The notes below the pieces were generated by a model. It was not told the origin of the DNA. It made no database searches and was given only the letters and a program-made list of their open reading frames with translations. Source: Treponema sp. (GTDB taxonomy: Bacteria > Spirochaetota > Spirochaetia > Treponematales > Treponemataceae). From it: DNA of 24,976 bases. This document shows positions 9,564-17,944 of the stretch, piece after piece. The stretch spans positions 1-24,976 of the forward strand of contig JAEDDW010000024.1 in assembly GCA_016293645.1 (NCBI GenBank), written 5' to 3'. A program made the translations under genes and the position numbers. Positions within the stretch are counted from its first letter, which is position 1. Every line of letters starts with the position of its first letter.

Positions 9564-10082
9564 ATGAAGAAAAATTTATTGTCCATTGCATTGGCTGCGC
9601 TTTTTTTTACGACTGCCTCTTTTGCCCAGCAGATCACAAAATTTGCTGTGGTCGATACAAACAAGGTTTACCAGGCCTATTTCAGGAATTCTGCTCCAGT
9701 AAGAAACTATGAGACCAAGAAAGAGGAATTCCAGAAAGAACTGGACAAACAGGTCGCAGAACTTCAGCGTCTCAACGATCAGAAAATTGAGTACCAGCGC
9801 AAGGGTAATGACTCTGAGGCAATGAAGGTTGAATCCCAGATCACAAAGAAAACTGATTTCATCAATGAATTCACCGCTGCAAAAAATACTGAACTTGAGT
9901 CGCTGAAAAGATCCCTCAAGGAAAACAATATTTTTTACAAGCAGCTTTATGACACTCTTGCAAGAGTTGCTGAAAGCGGTGGCTACAGCGCAATCCTCAA
10001 TCTTCAGGAAGCAAATTCAGTTTTGTGGTACAGTCCATCTGTCGACATTACTGATCAGGTCATTTCACAGCTTGGATTGTAA
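9564..10082 (+). CDS. skp: Periplasmic chaperone, Skp/OmpH family
   Basis: This 172-residue protein begins with a clear signal peptide (MKKNLLSIALAALFFTTASFA, cleavage before QQ) and then FAVVDTNKVYQAY, the start of the OmpH/Skp fold. The middle (about residues 50-120) is a long charged amphipathic helix pair, corresponding to the tentacles with which trimeric Skp holds unfolded outer-membrane proteins in the periplasm. Length fits the family (about 160-180). GGGAG at 9554-9558 lies five bases before the ATG, a good ribosome binding site. Position directly after bamA is the usual one and supports the assignment. mutS begins on the base after its stop codon. Confidence 0.93.
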   Translation: MKKNLLSIALAALFFTTASFAQQITKFAVVDTNKVYQAYFRNSAPVRNYETKKEEFQKELDKQVAELQRLNDQKIEYQRKGNDSEAMKVESQITKKTDFINEFTAAKNTELESLKRSLKENNIFYKQLYDTLARVAESGGYSAILNLQEANSVLWYSPSVDITDQVISQLGL

Positions 10083-12668
10083 ATGGCAGACGAAACACCC
10101 ATCATCACACAGTATCGTGGAATAAAGGCACAGTATCCCAACGACGTGCTTTTTTTCAGACTTGGCGACTTCTATGAAATGTTCAATGAAGATGCCGTCG
10201 AAGTTTCCCGTCTTTTAAATCTTACTTTGACCCATCGTGCAGAAAATCCCATGTGTGGAATTCCGTATCATGCGTCAAAGATATATATTGCCAGACTTCT
10301 CAGGATGGGCCGCAGGATCGCGATTGCCGAGCAGATAGGGGAGCCTGCCAAAAAGGGCCTGACCGAACGTAAAGTTGTGGAAGTCATTACTCCTGGAACT
10401 GCTACAGAATCCGAGTATCTTGATGGTGGTGCGAACAACTTTCTTGCCTGCATGTGCATCACGTCCAAGGAATGTGGTCTTTCCTATGTTGACGTCACAA
10501 CCGGCGATTTTCGCGCCACAAGTTTTTCTGAGAAGACACTTCGCGAAAATCTTGCCAAGGAATTGGGGCGCTGTTCTCCCAGGGAACTGCTTCTTCCTGA
10601 ATCATTGAAAAACAACAATGACGTTCTTTCCGTTCTTGAAAATCTCGGGATTGCATCATTGTCATGGTATCCGGACTGGCACTTCAATCCTAAGCAGTGC
10701 TATGAAAGGATTGTAAGGCAGTTCAAGGTCGCAAACCTTAATTCCTTTTCACTTTCTGAAAGCAGCCCTGAAGTTCCGGCGGCAGGATTTCTTCTGGACT
10801 ATATAGAAAAAACTACAAATTCATCTTCATCCCATATCTCAACCATCAATGTCTATAAAGATAACCAGTTTGTTGTGATGGATGATTCCTCAAGACGGAA
10901 CCTGGAAATAACTTCCAATCTACGGGATGGTTCAGTTCAGTACACTCTGCTTGAGTGTGTGAACTGTGCAAAAACAGCCATGGGCAGCCGACTTATCCGC
11001 AACTGGCTTTCTTTTCCGCTGACAGATGAAAAAACGATCGTTTCGAGACAGGATCATGTACAGTTTTTTGTCGATAATGGATCGGTCCTCAGAAAAACAA
11101 GGGAACAGCTCGACGGAATTCTCGATATCGAACGCCTTGCTTCGAGGATTGCCATGGATCGTGCTCATGCAAAAGATCTGCAGGCTTTAAAAAATTCCCT
11201 CACTCTATGGATGAATGCCCGCTCATCCCTTGAAGAAAAAGGTTTTGCTTTTTCCGATGGCAGTGACGCAAAAAAAATAATCGATCTCATTGAAAATTCC
11301 ATCGATGATGATCCTGCGACTGTTTTTACTGAAGGCAGAATCATAAAGGAAGGCTGGTCTGAAGAACTTGATCACTGGAAAAAAATCCAGCGGAATTTCA
11401 ATGAAGTTCTTGAAGAATATGCAGAAGAGGAAAGAGGAGCCACCGGCATTCAGAATCTTAAGATCAAGAACACCGGAAACCTTGGGTATTTTATTGAAGT
11501 GTCCAGAGGCAAGCTGGATAAGGTTCCGCCTCATTTCATAATGAAGAGAACCCTCGTGAATGCAGACCGCTATACAACTGAACGTCTTCAGCAGCTTGAA
11601 GAAAGCCTCAACGAATCCGGAACGAAAATAATCCAGCTTGAGCATGATCTTTTCATTGAGGTCAGAAATGAGCTTAAGAAATACATTCTTTATCTTCAGC
11701 AGTGCGCAAGGGAAGTTGCTTATACAGATGTTACGAGTTCCTTTGCCGAGGCTTCGGTTTCACATAACTGGGTCAGGCCTGAGATTTCAGACGGAACTCT
11801 TGAATTTGTCATCGAGGAAGGCAGGCATCCTGTAGTTGAGCAGCATCTTCCACGCGGAGAATTTGTTCCAAACAGCCTTGACTTGTATGGTGAAAAGTCG
11901 TGCAAAAGTTTCGCTCTTATCACCGGTCCGAACATGGCTGGTAAAAGTACATTTCTCAGACAGAATGCCCTCATCGCCCTGCTTGCCCAGACGGGATGTT
12001 TTGTTCCTGCAAAAAAAGCTCGTATAGGCATCGTCGACAGAATTTTCTGCCGTGTCGGGGCCAGTGACAATCTTGCGAAAGGAGAATCCACGTTCCTTGT
12101 TGAGATGACTGAAACCGCCAGAATACTTAGAAGTGCCACAGAACGTTCTCTGGTGATCATGGATGAAGTTGGCCGCGGAACAAGCACCGAAGATGGTCTT
12201 TCCATTGCATGGGCTGTTAGTGAACATCTTCTTAATGTCTTGAAATGCAAGACACTTTTTGCCACTCATTACCATGAACTTACCCGCCTGGAGCATGACA
12301 ACATAAAACGGCTTTGCATGGCTGTCAGTGAAAATGTCAGCGACATTGTTTTCCTCAGAAAAGTAATCGACGGTGCGAGTGAAAACAGTTACGGTATACA
12401 TGTAGCACGTCTTGCTGGAATTCCTTCACAGGTCATAGAACGAGCCCAGCAGATTCTTGAGAAAATCCAGATTGATACCGGTGATATGGGCAGTACGATT
12501 GAGACTGTCAAGACGGAACAAAAAAAGCCCCTTACTTATTCCGGTGGACTTTTCAGTGAGGAAGAAATGGTCATAAATGAAATTCTTTCTTCCGATGTCG
12601 ACAACATGACTCCAATGGCTGCCTTGCAGCTGCTGTCAAGGTGGAAGAATTCATTATCAGGTAACTGA
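10083..12668 (+). CDS. mutS: DNA mismatch repair protein MutS
   Basis: MutS recognises mismatched and looped bases and recruits MutL. At 861 residues it matches full-length MutS1 (853 in E. coli). The mismatch-reading Phe-x-Glu is present at residues 30-32 (GDFYEMF) in domain I; the connector, lever and clamp regions follow; the ATPase domain has Walker A GPNMAGKST (615-623), Walker B MDE (693-695) with VGRGTST, and the TLFATHYHEL histidine motif. The C-terminus carries a short helical tail. The ATG follows the skp stop codon with no gap, so translation is probably coupled; no independent promoter is evident. Coupling a repair gene to an outer-membrane operon is odd by function but recalls the order in other spirochetes. 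Confidence 0.97.
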   Translation: MADETPIITQYRGIKAQYPNDVLFFRLGDFYEMFNEDAVEVSRLLNLTLTHRAENPMCGIPYHASKIYIARLLRMGRRIAIAEQIGEPAKKGLTERKVVEVITPGTATESEYLDGGANNFLACMCITSKECGLSYVDVTTGDFRATSFSEKTLRENLAKELGRCSPRELLLPESLKNNNDVLSVLENLGIASLSWYPDWHFNPKQCYERIVRQFKVANLNSFSLSESSPEVPAAGFLLDYIEKTTNSSSSHISTINVYKDNQFVVMDDSSRRNLEITSNLRDGSVQYTLLECVNCAKTAMGSRLIRNWLSFPLTDEKTIVSRQDHVQFFVDNGSVLRKTREQLDGILDIERLASRIAMDRAHAKDLQALKNSLTLWMNARSSLEEKGFAFSDGSDAKKIIDLIENSIDDDPATVFTEGRIIKEGWSEELDHWKKIQRNFNEVLEEYAEEERGATGIQNLKIKNTGNLGYFIEVSRGKLDKVPPHFIMKRTLVNADRYTTERLQQLEESLNESGTKIIQLEHDLFIEVRNELKKYILYLQQCAREVAYTDVTSSFAEASVSHNWVRPEISDGTLEFVIEEGRHPVVEQHLPRGEFVPNSLDLYGEKSCKSFALITGPNMAGKSTFLRQNALIALLAQTGCFVPAKKARIGIVDRIFCRVGASDNLAKGESTFLVEMTETARILRSATERSLVIMDEVGRGTSTEDGLSIAWAVSEHLLNVLKCKTLFATHYHELTRLEHDNIKRLCMAVSENVSDIVFLRKVIDGASENSYGIHVARLAGIPSQVIERAQQILEKIQIDTGDMGSTIETVKTEQKKPLTYSGGLFSEEEMVINEILSSDVDNMTPMAALQLLSRWKNSLSGN

Positions 12669-12745
12669 ATCAGATTTTGTATGATAACATAATTTTATCT
12701 GTGAAGGACTGCTGAAATTTTCATATCTTCCGCAATAATTTATTG

Positions 12746-13531
12746 ATGGTTGCGGCAAGTATCATTTCAATTTTTCTGAAGCTCAAGTTTTTTCTCTGCG
12801 TCGTGCTCCGCGTGTTGCTTAACTGGTGTTATGGTGGCGGTAAGTGCATGATATGCAGCAGAGAGACTGTAGCCGGGGACATTTGTTTTGCTTGCAGGGA
12901 AAAATATCTCTATTCCCGCTGCAGGGTAGAAACTGAAGGAAGGCGTTGTTCCGTCTGTGGAAAAAGACTTCTGAGCGAAGATAATTTGTGCATGGACTGC
13001 CGGGAGCATAAGGTCATAAATTCCTGTGACTTTGTCTTTCCGATTCTTTCTTACCGGCTATGGGCAAAGACAGTCATGTTCCAATGGAAAGCCAATGGAC
13101 ACAGGGGCTTGTCATGGATTTTTGCAAAGCTATGCCACAGGGCGCTTTCTTCCTTTTTTGCTGATGAACCATCTGTTATTGTTCCTGTTCCGCCAAGACC
13201 TGGGAAAATAAGGAAAAAAGGCTGGGATCAGGTTGACGAATTGTGCAGGATTCTTGAGCACAAATATGGCCATAGGGTGATGAGGCTTCTTGAAAGGACG
13301 AATTCAGTTCAGCAGAAAAAACTTGACCGTGACCACAGGCTTCATTCTGAATCAAAACGATATGTTCTTTCAAAAAAAGGATTGGCCCTGAAACGTGAAA
13401 ATATTCCAGAATGTGTTATACTGATAGATGATGTAATGACTACAGGAATAACTGTAGAAAGTTGTGCCGCGGAACTTAAATCTGTCGGGATATCAAAAGT
13501 TAAGGTTTTGACTATTTTTGTAGTGGACTAG
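12746..13531 (+). CDS. comF: ComF family phosphoribosyltransferase-like protein
   Basis: This 261-residue protein has two Cys-x2-Cys pairs near the N-terminus (CMIC, CFAC and then CSVC, CMDC, roughly residues 34-81), the zinc-binding region of ComF/ComFC, then a type I phosphoribosyltransferase domain with a conserved VPVPPRPGKIRKKGWDQ stretch and the PRPP loop VILIDDVMTTGIT near the C-terminus. ComFC is needed for natural transformation in some bacteria and is widespread elsewhere; no competence role can be claimed here. The start is ATG 12746 (a TTG lies one codon before). A later ATG at 12848 has a better purine run upstream but would delete the first zinc Cys. The hydrophobic N-terminus (residues 6-28) is long for this family. 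There is no obvious ribosome binding site. Confidence 0.88.
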   Translation: MVAASIISIFLKLKFFLCVVLRVLLNWCYGGGKCMICSRETVAGDICFACREKYLYSRCRVETEGRRCSVCGKRLLSEDNLCMDCREHKVINSCDFVFPILSYRLWAKTVMFQWKANGHRGLSWIFAKLCHRALSSFFADEPSVIVPVPPRPGKIRKKGWDQVDELCRILEHKYGHRVMRLLERTNSVQQKKLDRDHRLHSESKRYVLSKKGLALKRENIPECVILIDDVMTTGITVESCAAELKSVGISKVKVLTIFVVD

Positions 13532-13585
13532 ACTCTTTTTATGGATTAAAATTACATTGTCAGTATATACCGCTAGACTTTTTAT

Positions 13586-13590
13586 AGGAG
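13586..13590 (+). promoter_or_regulatory. Ribosome binding site of cheW
   Basis: AGGAG lies six bases before the cheW ATG at 13597, an ideal spacing that fixes the start. The 65 bases between comF and cheW hold no convincing sigma-70 or sigma-28 promoter: a TTGTCA at 13558-13563 has no -10 at 16-18 bases, and a CCGCTA sequence lacks a correctly spaced TAAA. Confidence 0.7.
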
Positions 13591-13596
13591 TATAAG

Positions 13597-14085
13597 ATGG
13601 CAGAAGAAGATACATCCTTTCAGCTTGTAACATTTCAGCTTGGTGATGAACTTTACGGTGTAGACATCATGGATGTTAAGGAAATCGTCAAGACTCAGAA
13701 TGTACGACCGATCCCAAATGCACCTTTCTATGTTGAAGGTATCATCAATCTCAGAAGTGAAGTTATCCCTATCATCAATCTTCACAAGCGTTTCTATCTC
13801 AAAAAGATGGCTGTTGAGACAGATTCACTTACGGAAGATGAGGGTGGATTCATCATCCTTGATATCGAAGGAAATAAAATTGGTATCATCATTGACAGGA
13901 TTGCCCGCGTTATTCCTGTCGATAGGGGAGACATAAAGCCGCCGCCACAGATGCTCAGCGGTATCGGAACAGAATATATCCAGGGTGTTGTCCGTCAGGA
14001 AAACAACTATCTGATTATTCTTGATACACGCAAACTCTTCAGTGCAAAAGAGTTGCAGAAGATTCTTGAACCTGATGCAGAATAG
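13597..14085 (+). CDS. cheW: Chemotaxis coupling protein CheW
   Basis: CheW is the cytoplasmic adaptor that joins chemoreceptors to the histidine kinase CheA. The 162-residue protein is a single CheW domain filling almost the whole chain: FQLVTFQLGDELYGVDIMDVKEIV, then the typical IPNAPFYVEGIINLRSEVIPIINL core, then GGFIILDIEGNKIGIIID and GVVRQENNYLIILD. Length agrees with the family (about 150-170). It is preceded by comF and followed by a likely terminator, so it may be the last gene of its transcript. Spirochetes often have more than one CheW; this copy stands away from a cheA operon in the window, so it may be an accessory copy. Confidence 0.96.
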   Translation: MAEEDTSFQLVTFQLGDELYGVDIMDVKEIVKTQNVRPIPNAPFYVEGIINLRSEVIPIINLHKRFYLKKMAVETDSLTEDEGGFIILDIEGNKIGIIIDRIARVIPVDRGDIKPPPQMLSGIGTEYIQGVVRQENNYLIILDTRKLFSAKELQKILEPDAE

Positions 14086-14099
14086 TTTCCTTGCTGCGT

Positions 14100-14120
14100 A
14101 ATCCCGGTTTTGCCGGGGTT
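14100..14120 (+). terminator. Putative terminator after cheW
   Basis: An eight-pair stem AATCCCGG/CCGGGGTT (one G-U wobble) encloses the loop TTTTG, 15 bases after the cheW stop. The downstream sequence CCGTTGTTT is only moderately T-rich, so efficiency is uncertain. It separates cheW from the next run of genes. Confidence 0.55.
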
Positions 14121-14253
14121 CCGTTGTTTAAAGGATGCGTTATAAAGAAATCTTCAGAAATTCATTGGAATTTAAAATTTCAGGGATTTACCATTATTAT
14201 AAAAAAAACGGAACCTTCGCTGCTATGTGATCGGTTCAGGGAATATAAAAAAA

Positions 14254-15375
14254 ATGATTCATACTTACAGTCCTACAATTCGGCGAAAGGAAATGGAAGC
14301 CGTCCTTACATGCATGGTTGATGAGAAAATCGGACCAGGCGACATGAACACAAAACTTATTCAGACCGCCAAGGAACTTATGGGTTTTGATGGTGCTGTT
14401 GCTCTAAGAAGCCCTGCCATCGCGTTTGAATATATATTCAAGGCACTTGATTTTCCAAAAGACGGGGCTGTCATTTTCAGTGCCCTTGCACCAGCCTATC
14501 AGGTTCTTACTGTAGAAAAGCTTGGTTATAAAGTTCTTTTTGCCGATGTATCTGAAGATACAGGTCTTGTGACTCTGGAATCTGTCCAGGACTGCATCAA
14601 GGAAGGCGGACGTCTTCTTGTGTTTACCGAATCAATGGGTATCCTTCCTGACATCAAGGCATTCCTTGAACTTGGAATTCCTGTTGTGGAAGATATTTCC
14701 CAGTCTGCCCTTGCAAGTTATCCCCTTGAAGAAAATGAGGAAACTAAAAAAGCAGAAGCCCAGAAGAAAAGTCAGGACGCAGCAGTCGCTCAGACTCAAA
14801 CGGAAGAAGAAGAGGTTCTCGGAAAGAAGGCCGGCTTGTATGGTGTCTATACCATCCTTGGTATGGAAGAACATGACATTGTGACTGCGGGCGGTGGAGC
14901 CCTTCTGATTGCACCATGCAGAAAGGAATGGACCGTATTGAAGCACATTGCGGAAGAAGCTCCTTTCACTGATTCCATGACAGATATGAATGCAGCTCTT
15001 GCCTATGTTGAGCTCAAGGAATTTGCCCGCAACGAAAAAACACGACGTGAGCTTTTTGCCCTTTATTCTAGAGCCGTAATGTCAGGCAGACACAAGACAT
15101 TTACAAGAGGCGAGAATGGGCTTTCAACCATCTACTCATTCCCGCTTGTGTTGAATTCAGGCTTCAAGGATGCCAAAGCCTATGCTCAGAAAAAGAATAT
15201 TGAAATCAGGCAGGCTTACGAGAATTCAATCATTGCCTTAAGACAGGAAGAAATTGCAAAGAGGTGCATCTGTGCCAATTCCCTTTTGCTCAGATGTGCG
15301 GCATTCCCTCTCTATCCTCGTCTGGGACAGAAGGATGCGGCTCAGATTGTAAAAGTACTTTCAACATTGCTTTGA
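14254..15375 (+). CDS. DegT/DnrJ/EryC1-type PLP-fold protein with altered active site
   Basis: The 373-residue protein follows the DegT/DnrJ/EryC1 sugar-aminotransferase layout: TYSPTIRRKEMEAV start, GAVAL...AL early helix, GYKVLFADV, ESMGILPDIKAFLELG, VVEDISQSAL (Asp147 and Gln150, the residues that normally face the PLP ring), then DIVTAGGGALL matching the TGEGG segment. The lysine that should form the Schiff base, four residues before the Thr of that segment, is His207 here, and the usual SGT phosphate-binding motif reads RSPA (52-55). A charged low-complexity insert (about residues 158-189) sits between the two halves. Start choice: ATG 14254 with GGGA 11 bases upstream; a GTG at 14227 is in frame but adds nothing conserved. 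His at this site also occurs in the PLP dehydratases ColD and AscC/DdhC, so it may be a dehydratase-like or a non-enzymatic member. nadK follows after three bases. Confidence 0.75.
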   Translation: MIHTYSPTIRRKEMEAVLTCMVDEKIGPGDMNTKLIQTAKELMGFDGAVALRSPAIAFEYIFKALDFPKDGAVIFSALAPAYQVLTVEKLGYKVLFADVSEDTGLVTLESVQDCIKEGGRLLVFTESMGILPDIKAFLELGIPVVEDISQSALASYPLEENEETKKAEAQKKSQDAAVAQTQTEEEEVLGKKAGLYGVYTILGMEEHDIVTAGGGALLIAPCRKEWTVLKHIAEEAPFTDSMTDMNAALAYVELKEFARNEKTRRELFALYSRAVMSGRHKTFTRGENGLSTIYSFPLVLNSGFKDAKAYAQKKNIEIRQAYENSIIALRQEEIAKRCICANSLLLRCAAFPLYPRLGQKDAAQIVKVLSTLL

Positions 15376-15378
15376 TAA

Positions 15379-16233
15379 ATGAAAAAGTGCCTTATTGTTT
15401 CTAATTCATTCAAATCTGACGCGGAATATCTTGGAAAGGAAATATGGGATTTCCTTGAAGCCAGGGGAATTCATGTTTCCATTTATTCCTATAATGGCAA
15501 GGATGCCGTGGACAATACGCCCAATCTCGATTTTTCAGGAAATGATTTTGTCGTGACTTTGGGTGGCGACGGAACTGTTCTCTTTGCCTGCAGAGGCTGT
15601 TCTATTTTGGGGATTCCTGTTTTTCCGATAAATCTCGGTGAATTTGGTTTTCTAGCCTCTGTTTCAAAGGACAGCTGGAAAACTGAAATGGAAAATTTCC
15701 TCGATGGAAAAAGCTTCATCAGTGAAAGAAGCCTTGTTGACTGCGAGGTCATAAGAAATGGAGAAACTGTGTTTGAATGCATCAGCATGAATGACTGTGT
15801 CATTTCATCATCTCCATCTACAAGACTTGTAAACCTCAATGTTGCCTACAACCATGCCTTGCTTGGTCCGTTCAAGACAAACGGAATCATAGTTTCAACA
15901 CCTACAGGCTCGACAGCCTATTCAGCCGCTGCGGGTGGTCCTATTGTTGAACCTTCAACTCCGGCTCTGGTTCTTACTCCTGTAAGTTCTTTCAGCCTTT
16001 CTGCCCGTCCTCTTGTTTTTGGCCGGAACGGAGAAATTGTCATCACTGTCCTTGAATCCCGGGCTGAGGTGGCCCTTGACTGCGACGGACAGAAAGGGTT
16101 CCGCCTTGAAAAAGACGATGTGATCATACTTGGTATTCCTGAGTGTACGGCAAAACTTGTCGGCTCAACCCAGGAAAAATTCTATGCGGCATTGCAAAGC
16201 AAATTAAACTGGTCAGGAGGCCCACGTGCTTGA
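15379..16233 (+). CDS. nadK: NAD kinase
   Basis: NAD kinase phosphorylates NAD+ to NADP+ with ATP (or polyphosphate), the only route to NADP in most bacteria; it acts in the cytoplasm. The 284-residue protein has the GGDG motif at residues 62-65 (VVTLGGDGTVLFA), the Asn-Asp form of the NE/D motif (MNDCVIS), the glycine-rich TPTGSTAYSAAAGGP, and the downstream LSARPLV segment. Length fits (about 270-300). The ATG stands three bases after the preceding stop codon, and its last eight bases overlap the recN start, so it is an internal member of an operon. Confidence 0.96.
   Translation: MKKCLIVSNSFKSDAEYLGKEIWDFLEARGIHVSIYSYNGKDAVDNTPNLDFSGNDFVVTLGGDGTVLFACRGCSILGIPVFPINLGEFGFLASVSKDSWKTEMENFLDGKSFISERSLVDCEVIRNGETVFECISMNDCVISSSPSTRLVNLNVAYNHALLGPFKTNGIIVSTPTGSTAYSAAAGGPIVEPSTPALVLTPVSSFSLSARPLVFGRNGEIVITVLESRAEVALDCDGQKGFRLEKDDVIILGIPECTAKLVGSTQEKFYAALQSKLNWSGGPRA
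16215..16220 (+). promoter_or_regulatory. Shine-Dalgarno deciding the recN GTG start
   Basis: A full AGGAGG lies inside the last codons of nadK, five bases before GTG 16226. It is among the strongest ribosome binding sites in the window and selects the GTG start that overlaps nadK. Confidence 0.8.
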
Positions 16234-17926
16234 AGAACTGGATATAAAGAATTTTGCTCTCATTGATTCATCTCATGTTGATTTCAATAAAGGCTTTACT
16301 GTTCTCAGCGGTGAAACAGGTGCGGGTAAGTCCATACTCATAGGCAGCCTTGCGTTTCTTCTTGGAGGAAAGGCTAGTCCTGATCAGATTCGTACTGGCA
16401 TGCATGAGGCTCAGATTTCAGGTTCCTTTTTAATTGATTCTGAGGAAGCTTTTGCCTGGCTTGAGGAACATGGTATGGAAGCTGAGGATGGAAGGGTTCT
16501 TCTCCGGCGTCTCATACGTGATACCGGAAAATCTTCTGCATGGATCTGCGGTGTTCCTGTGACCCGTACTGATCTTGCATCTTTTGCTGATTTCCTTGTG
16601 GATATCCACGGTCAGCATGAACAGCAGTCCCTCATGAAGGTTGCTGATCATAGACGCTATCTTGATATTTATGCCGATGTTGTTGATGAGGTGAATGCAT
16701 TTACCGGTCTTTACAACCGGCTTGTCGAAAGGCGCCGTGTCCTTGATTCCCTAAACAGCAATGAGGCGGAACGTGCTGAAAAAATCGACATGCTTTCTTT
16801 TGCCGTAAATGAAATTACAGAAGCAAAACTCAAGGCAAGCGAAGATGAGGAACTGGAGGCGGAAGAATCAAAACTTACTTCCTTTGAAAAACTTTATTCT
16901 GAAATAGAAGAAATCACAGCATCTTTTGAGGGTGATGACAATTCCGGCGGAATCATTCCTGCACTGAAAAGAATGACCGGTACTTCATCCAGGGCAGTTG
17001 AACTGGACAGAAATTTGACTGAACTTGAAAACCGTCTTCAGTCTGCTTTCTATGAAATGGATGACATCGCCTCTGAATTCCGCAGGTACAGGAATTCCCT
17101 TGTCTTTGATCCGGATCGGCTGGTTCAGGTCCAGGAACGTCTCGATGTCATTTACAGGCTCAAGAAAAAATATGCAGGTGGTGTAAACGGAACTGTCGCT
17201 GACATCATGGCATATCTTGATAAAGCCCAGAAGCAGCTTGAAGAACTGACAGGAAGCGGTGCAGACAAATCTGCTATTGAAAAGGAAATATCCGACCTTG
17301 AGAAGAAAGTCTATGCGGCTGCAAAACAGCTTTCTGAAAAGAGAAAGAGGGCATCTGAAAAAATGTCTGTGGCAGTCGAGGAAATCCTTTCAAAGCTTGG
17401 CATGAAGGATACCAGATTCCGTGTAAACCTGACAGAAAAAGAGGGTAACGGAGTTGAACAGAAATGCGGCCCATATGGAATGGACAACATTGAATTCCTC
17501 ATCAGCGCAAATCCAGGTTCACCTTTGCTTCCTTTGGCAAAAATTGCTTCTGGTGGTGAATTGAGCCGAGTGATGCTTGCCTTGAAGACAATACTCAGTG
17601 CCGCTGACCTTGCCGGAACCCTTGTCTTTGATGAAATTGACACTGGAATTGGCGGTGAAGTCGCTGTTGCTGTAGGTGAGCACATGAAAAAACTTTCTGC
17701 AAAAAAACAGATTCTTTGCATTACACATCTTGCCAGTATCGCCGTTTATGCCGATAATCAGATTAAGATACAAAAAGGTGTTGAAGGAAATACAACGTCA
17801 ACAAATGTGTTCCCTATTGAAGGTCAGGATAGAATTAGTGAAATCGCACGAATGCTTTCCGGTGACAGTGTTTCCCAGGCATCTCTTGAGCATGCTGCGT
17901 CAATGCTGAAACAATATCAGGGTTGA
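16226..17926 (+). CDS. recN: DNA repair protein RecN
   Basis: RecN is an SMC-like ATPase that gathers and aligns DNA ends in double-strand-break repair. The 566-residue chain has Walker A GETGAGKS at residues 29-36, the DIHGQHEQQSL segment typical of RecN, a central antiparallel coiled coil (about 160-370), the ABC signature ASGGELSRV from residue 441, and Walker B LVFDEID (466-472) followed by TGIGG. Length matches the family (about 550-570). Translation starts at GTG, supported by the upstream AGGAGG. It overlaps nadK by eight bases; nadK-recN adjacency is common in diverse bacteria. The next gene follows after 18 bases. Confidence 0.96.
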   Translation: MLEELDIKNFALIDSSHVDFNKGFTVLSGETGAGKSILIGSLAFLLGGKASPDQIRTGMHEAQISGSFLIDSEEAFAWLEEHGMEAEDGRVLLRRLIRDTGKSSAWICGVPVTRTDLASFADFLVDIHGQHEQQSLMKVADHRRYLDIYADVVDEVNAFTGLYNRLVERRRVLDSLNSNEAERAEKIDMLSFAVNEITEAKLKASEDEELEAEESKLTSFEKLYSEIEEITASFEGDDNSGGIIPALKRMTGTSSRAVELDRNLTELENRLQSAFYEMDDIASEFRRYRNSLVFDPDRLVQVQERLDVIYRLKKKYAGGVNGTVADIMAYLDKAQKQLEELTGSGADKSAIEKEISDLEKKVYAAAKQLSEKRKRASEKMSVAVEEILSKLGMKDTRFRVNLTEKEGNGVEQKCGPYGMDNIEFLISANPGSPLLPLAKIASGGELSRVMLALKTILSAADLAGTLVFDEIDTGIGGEVAVAVGEHMKKLSAKKQILCITHLASIAVYADNQIKIQKGVEGNTTSTNVFPIEGQDRISEIARMLSGDSVSQASLEHAASMLKQYQG

Positions 17927-17933
17927 TGTTTCC

Positions 17934-17939
17934 GGAGGT
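17934..17939 (+). promoter_or_regulatory. Shine-Dalgarno deciding the start at 17945
   Basis: GGAGGT is followed by two consecutive ATG codons at 17942 and 17945. Spacing is two to three bases to the first and five to the second, so the second ATG is the more likely start. Confidence 0.65.
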
Positions 17940-17944
17940 AAATG

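Noticed and set aside
12848..13531. Shorter ComF start at ATG 12848
   Set aside because: It would remove the first Cys of the first zinc-binding CxxC, which is conserved in the family.
13547..13578. Possible sigma-28 (flagellar) promoter before cheW
   Set aside because: TAAA and an ACCGCTAG element are present but 18 bases apart, where about 15 is expected, and the second element matches only five of eight positions.
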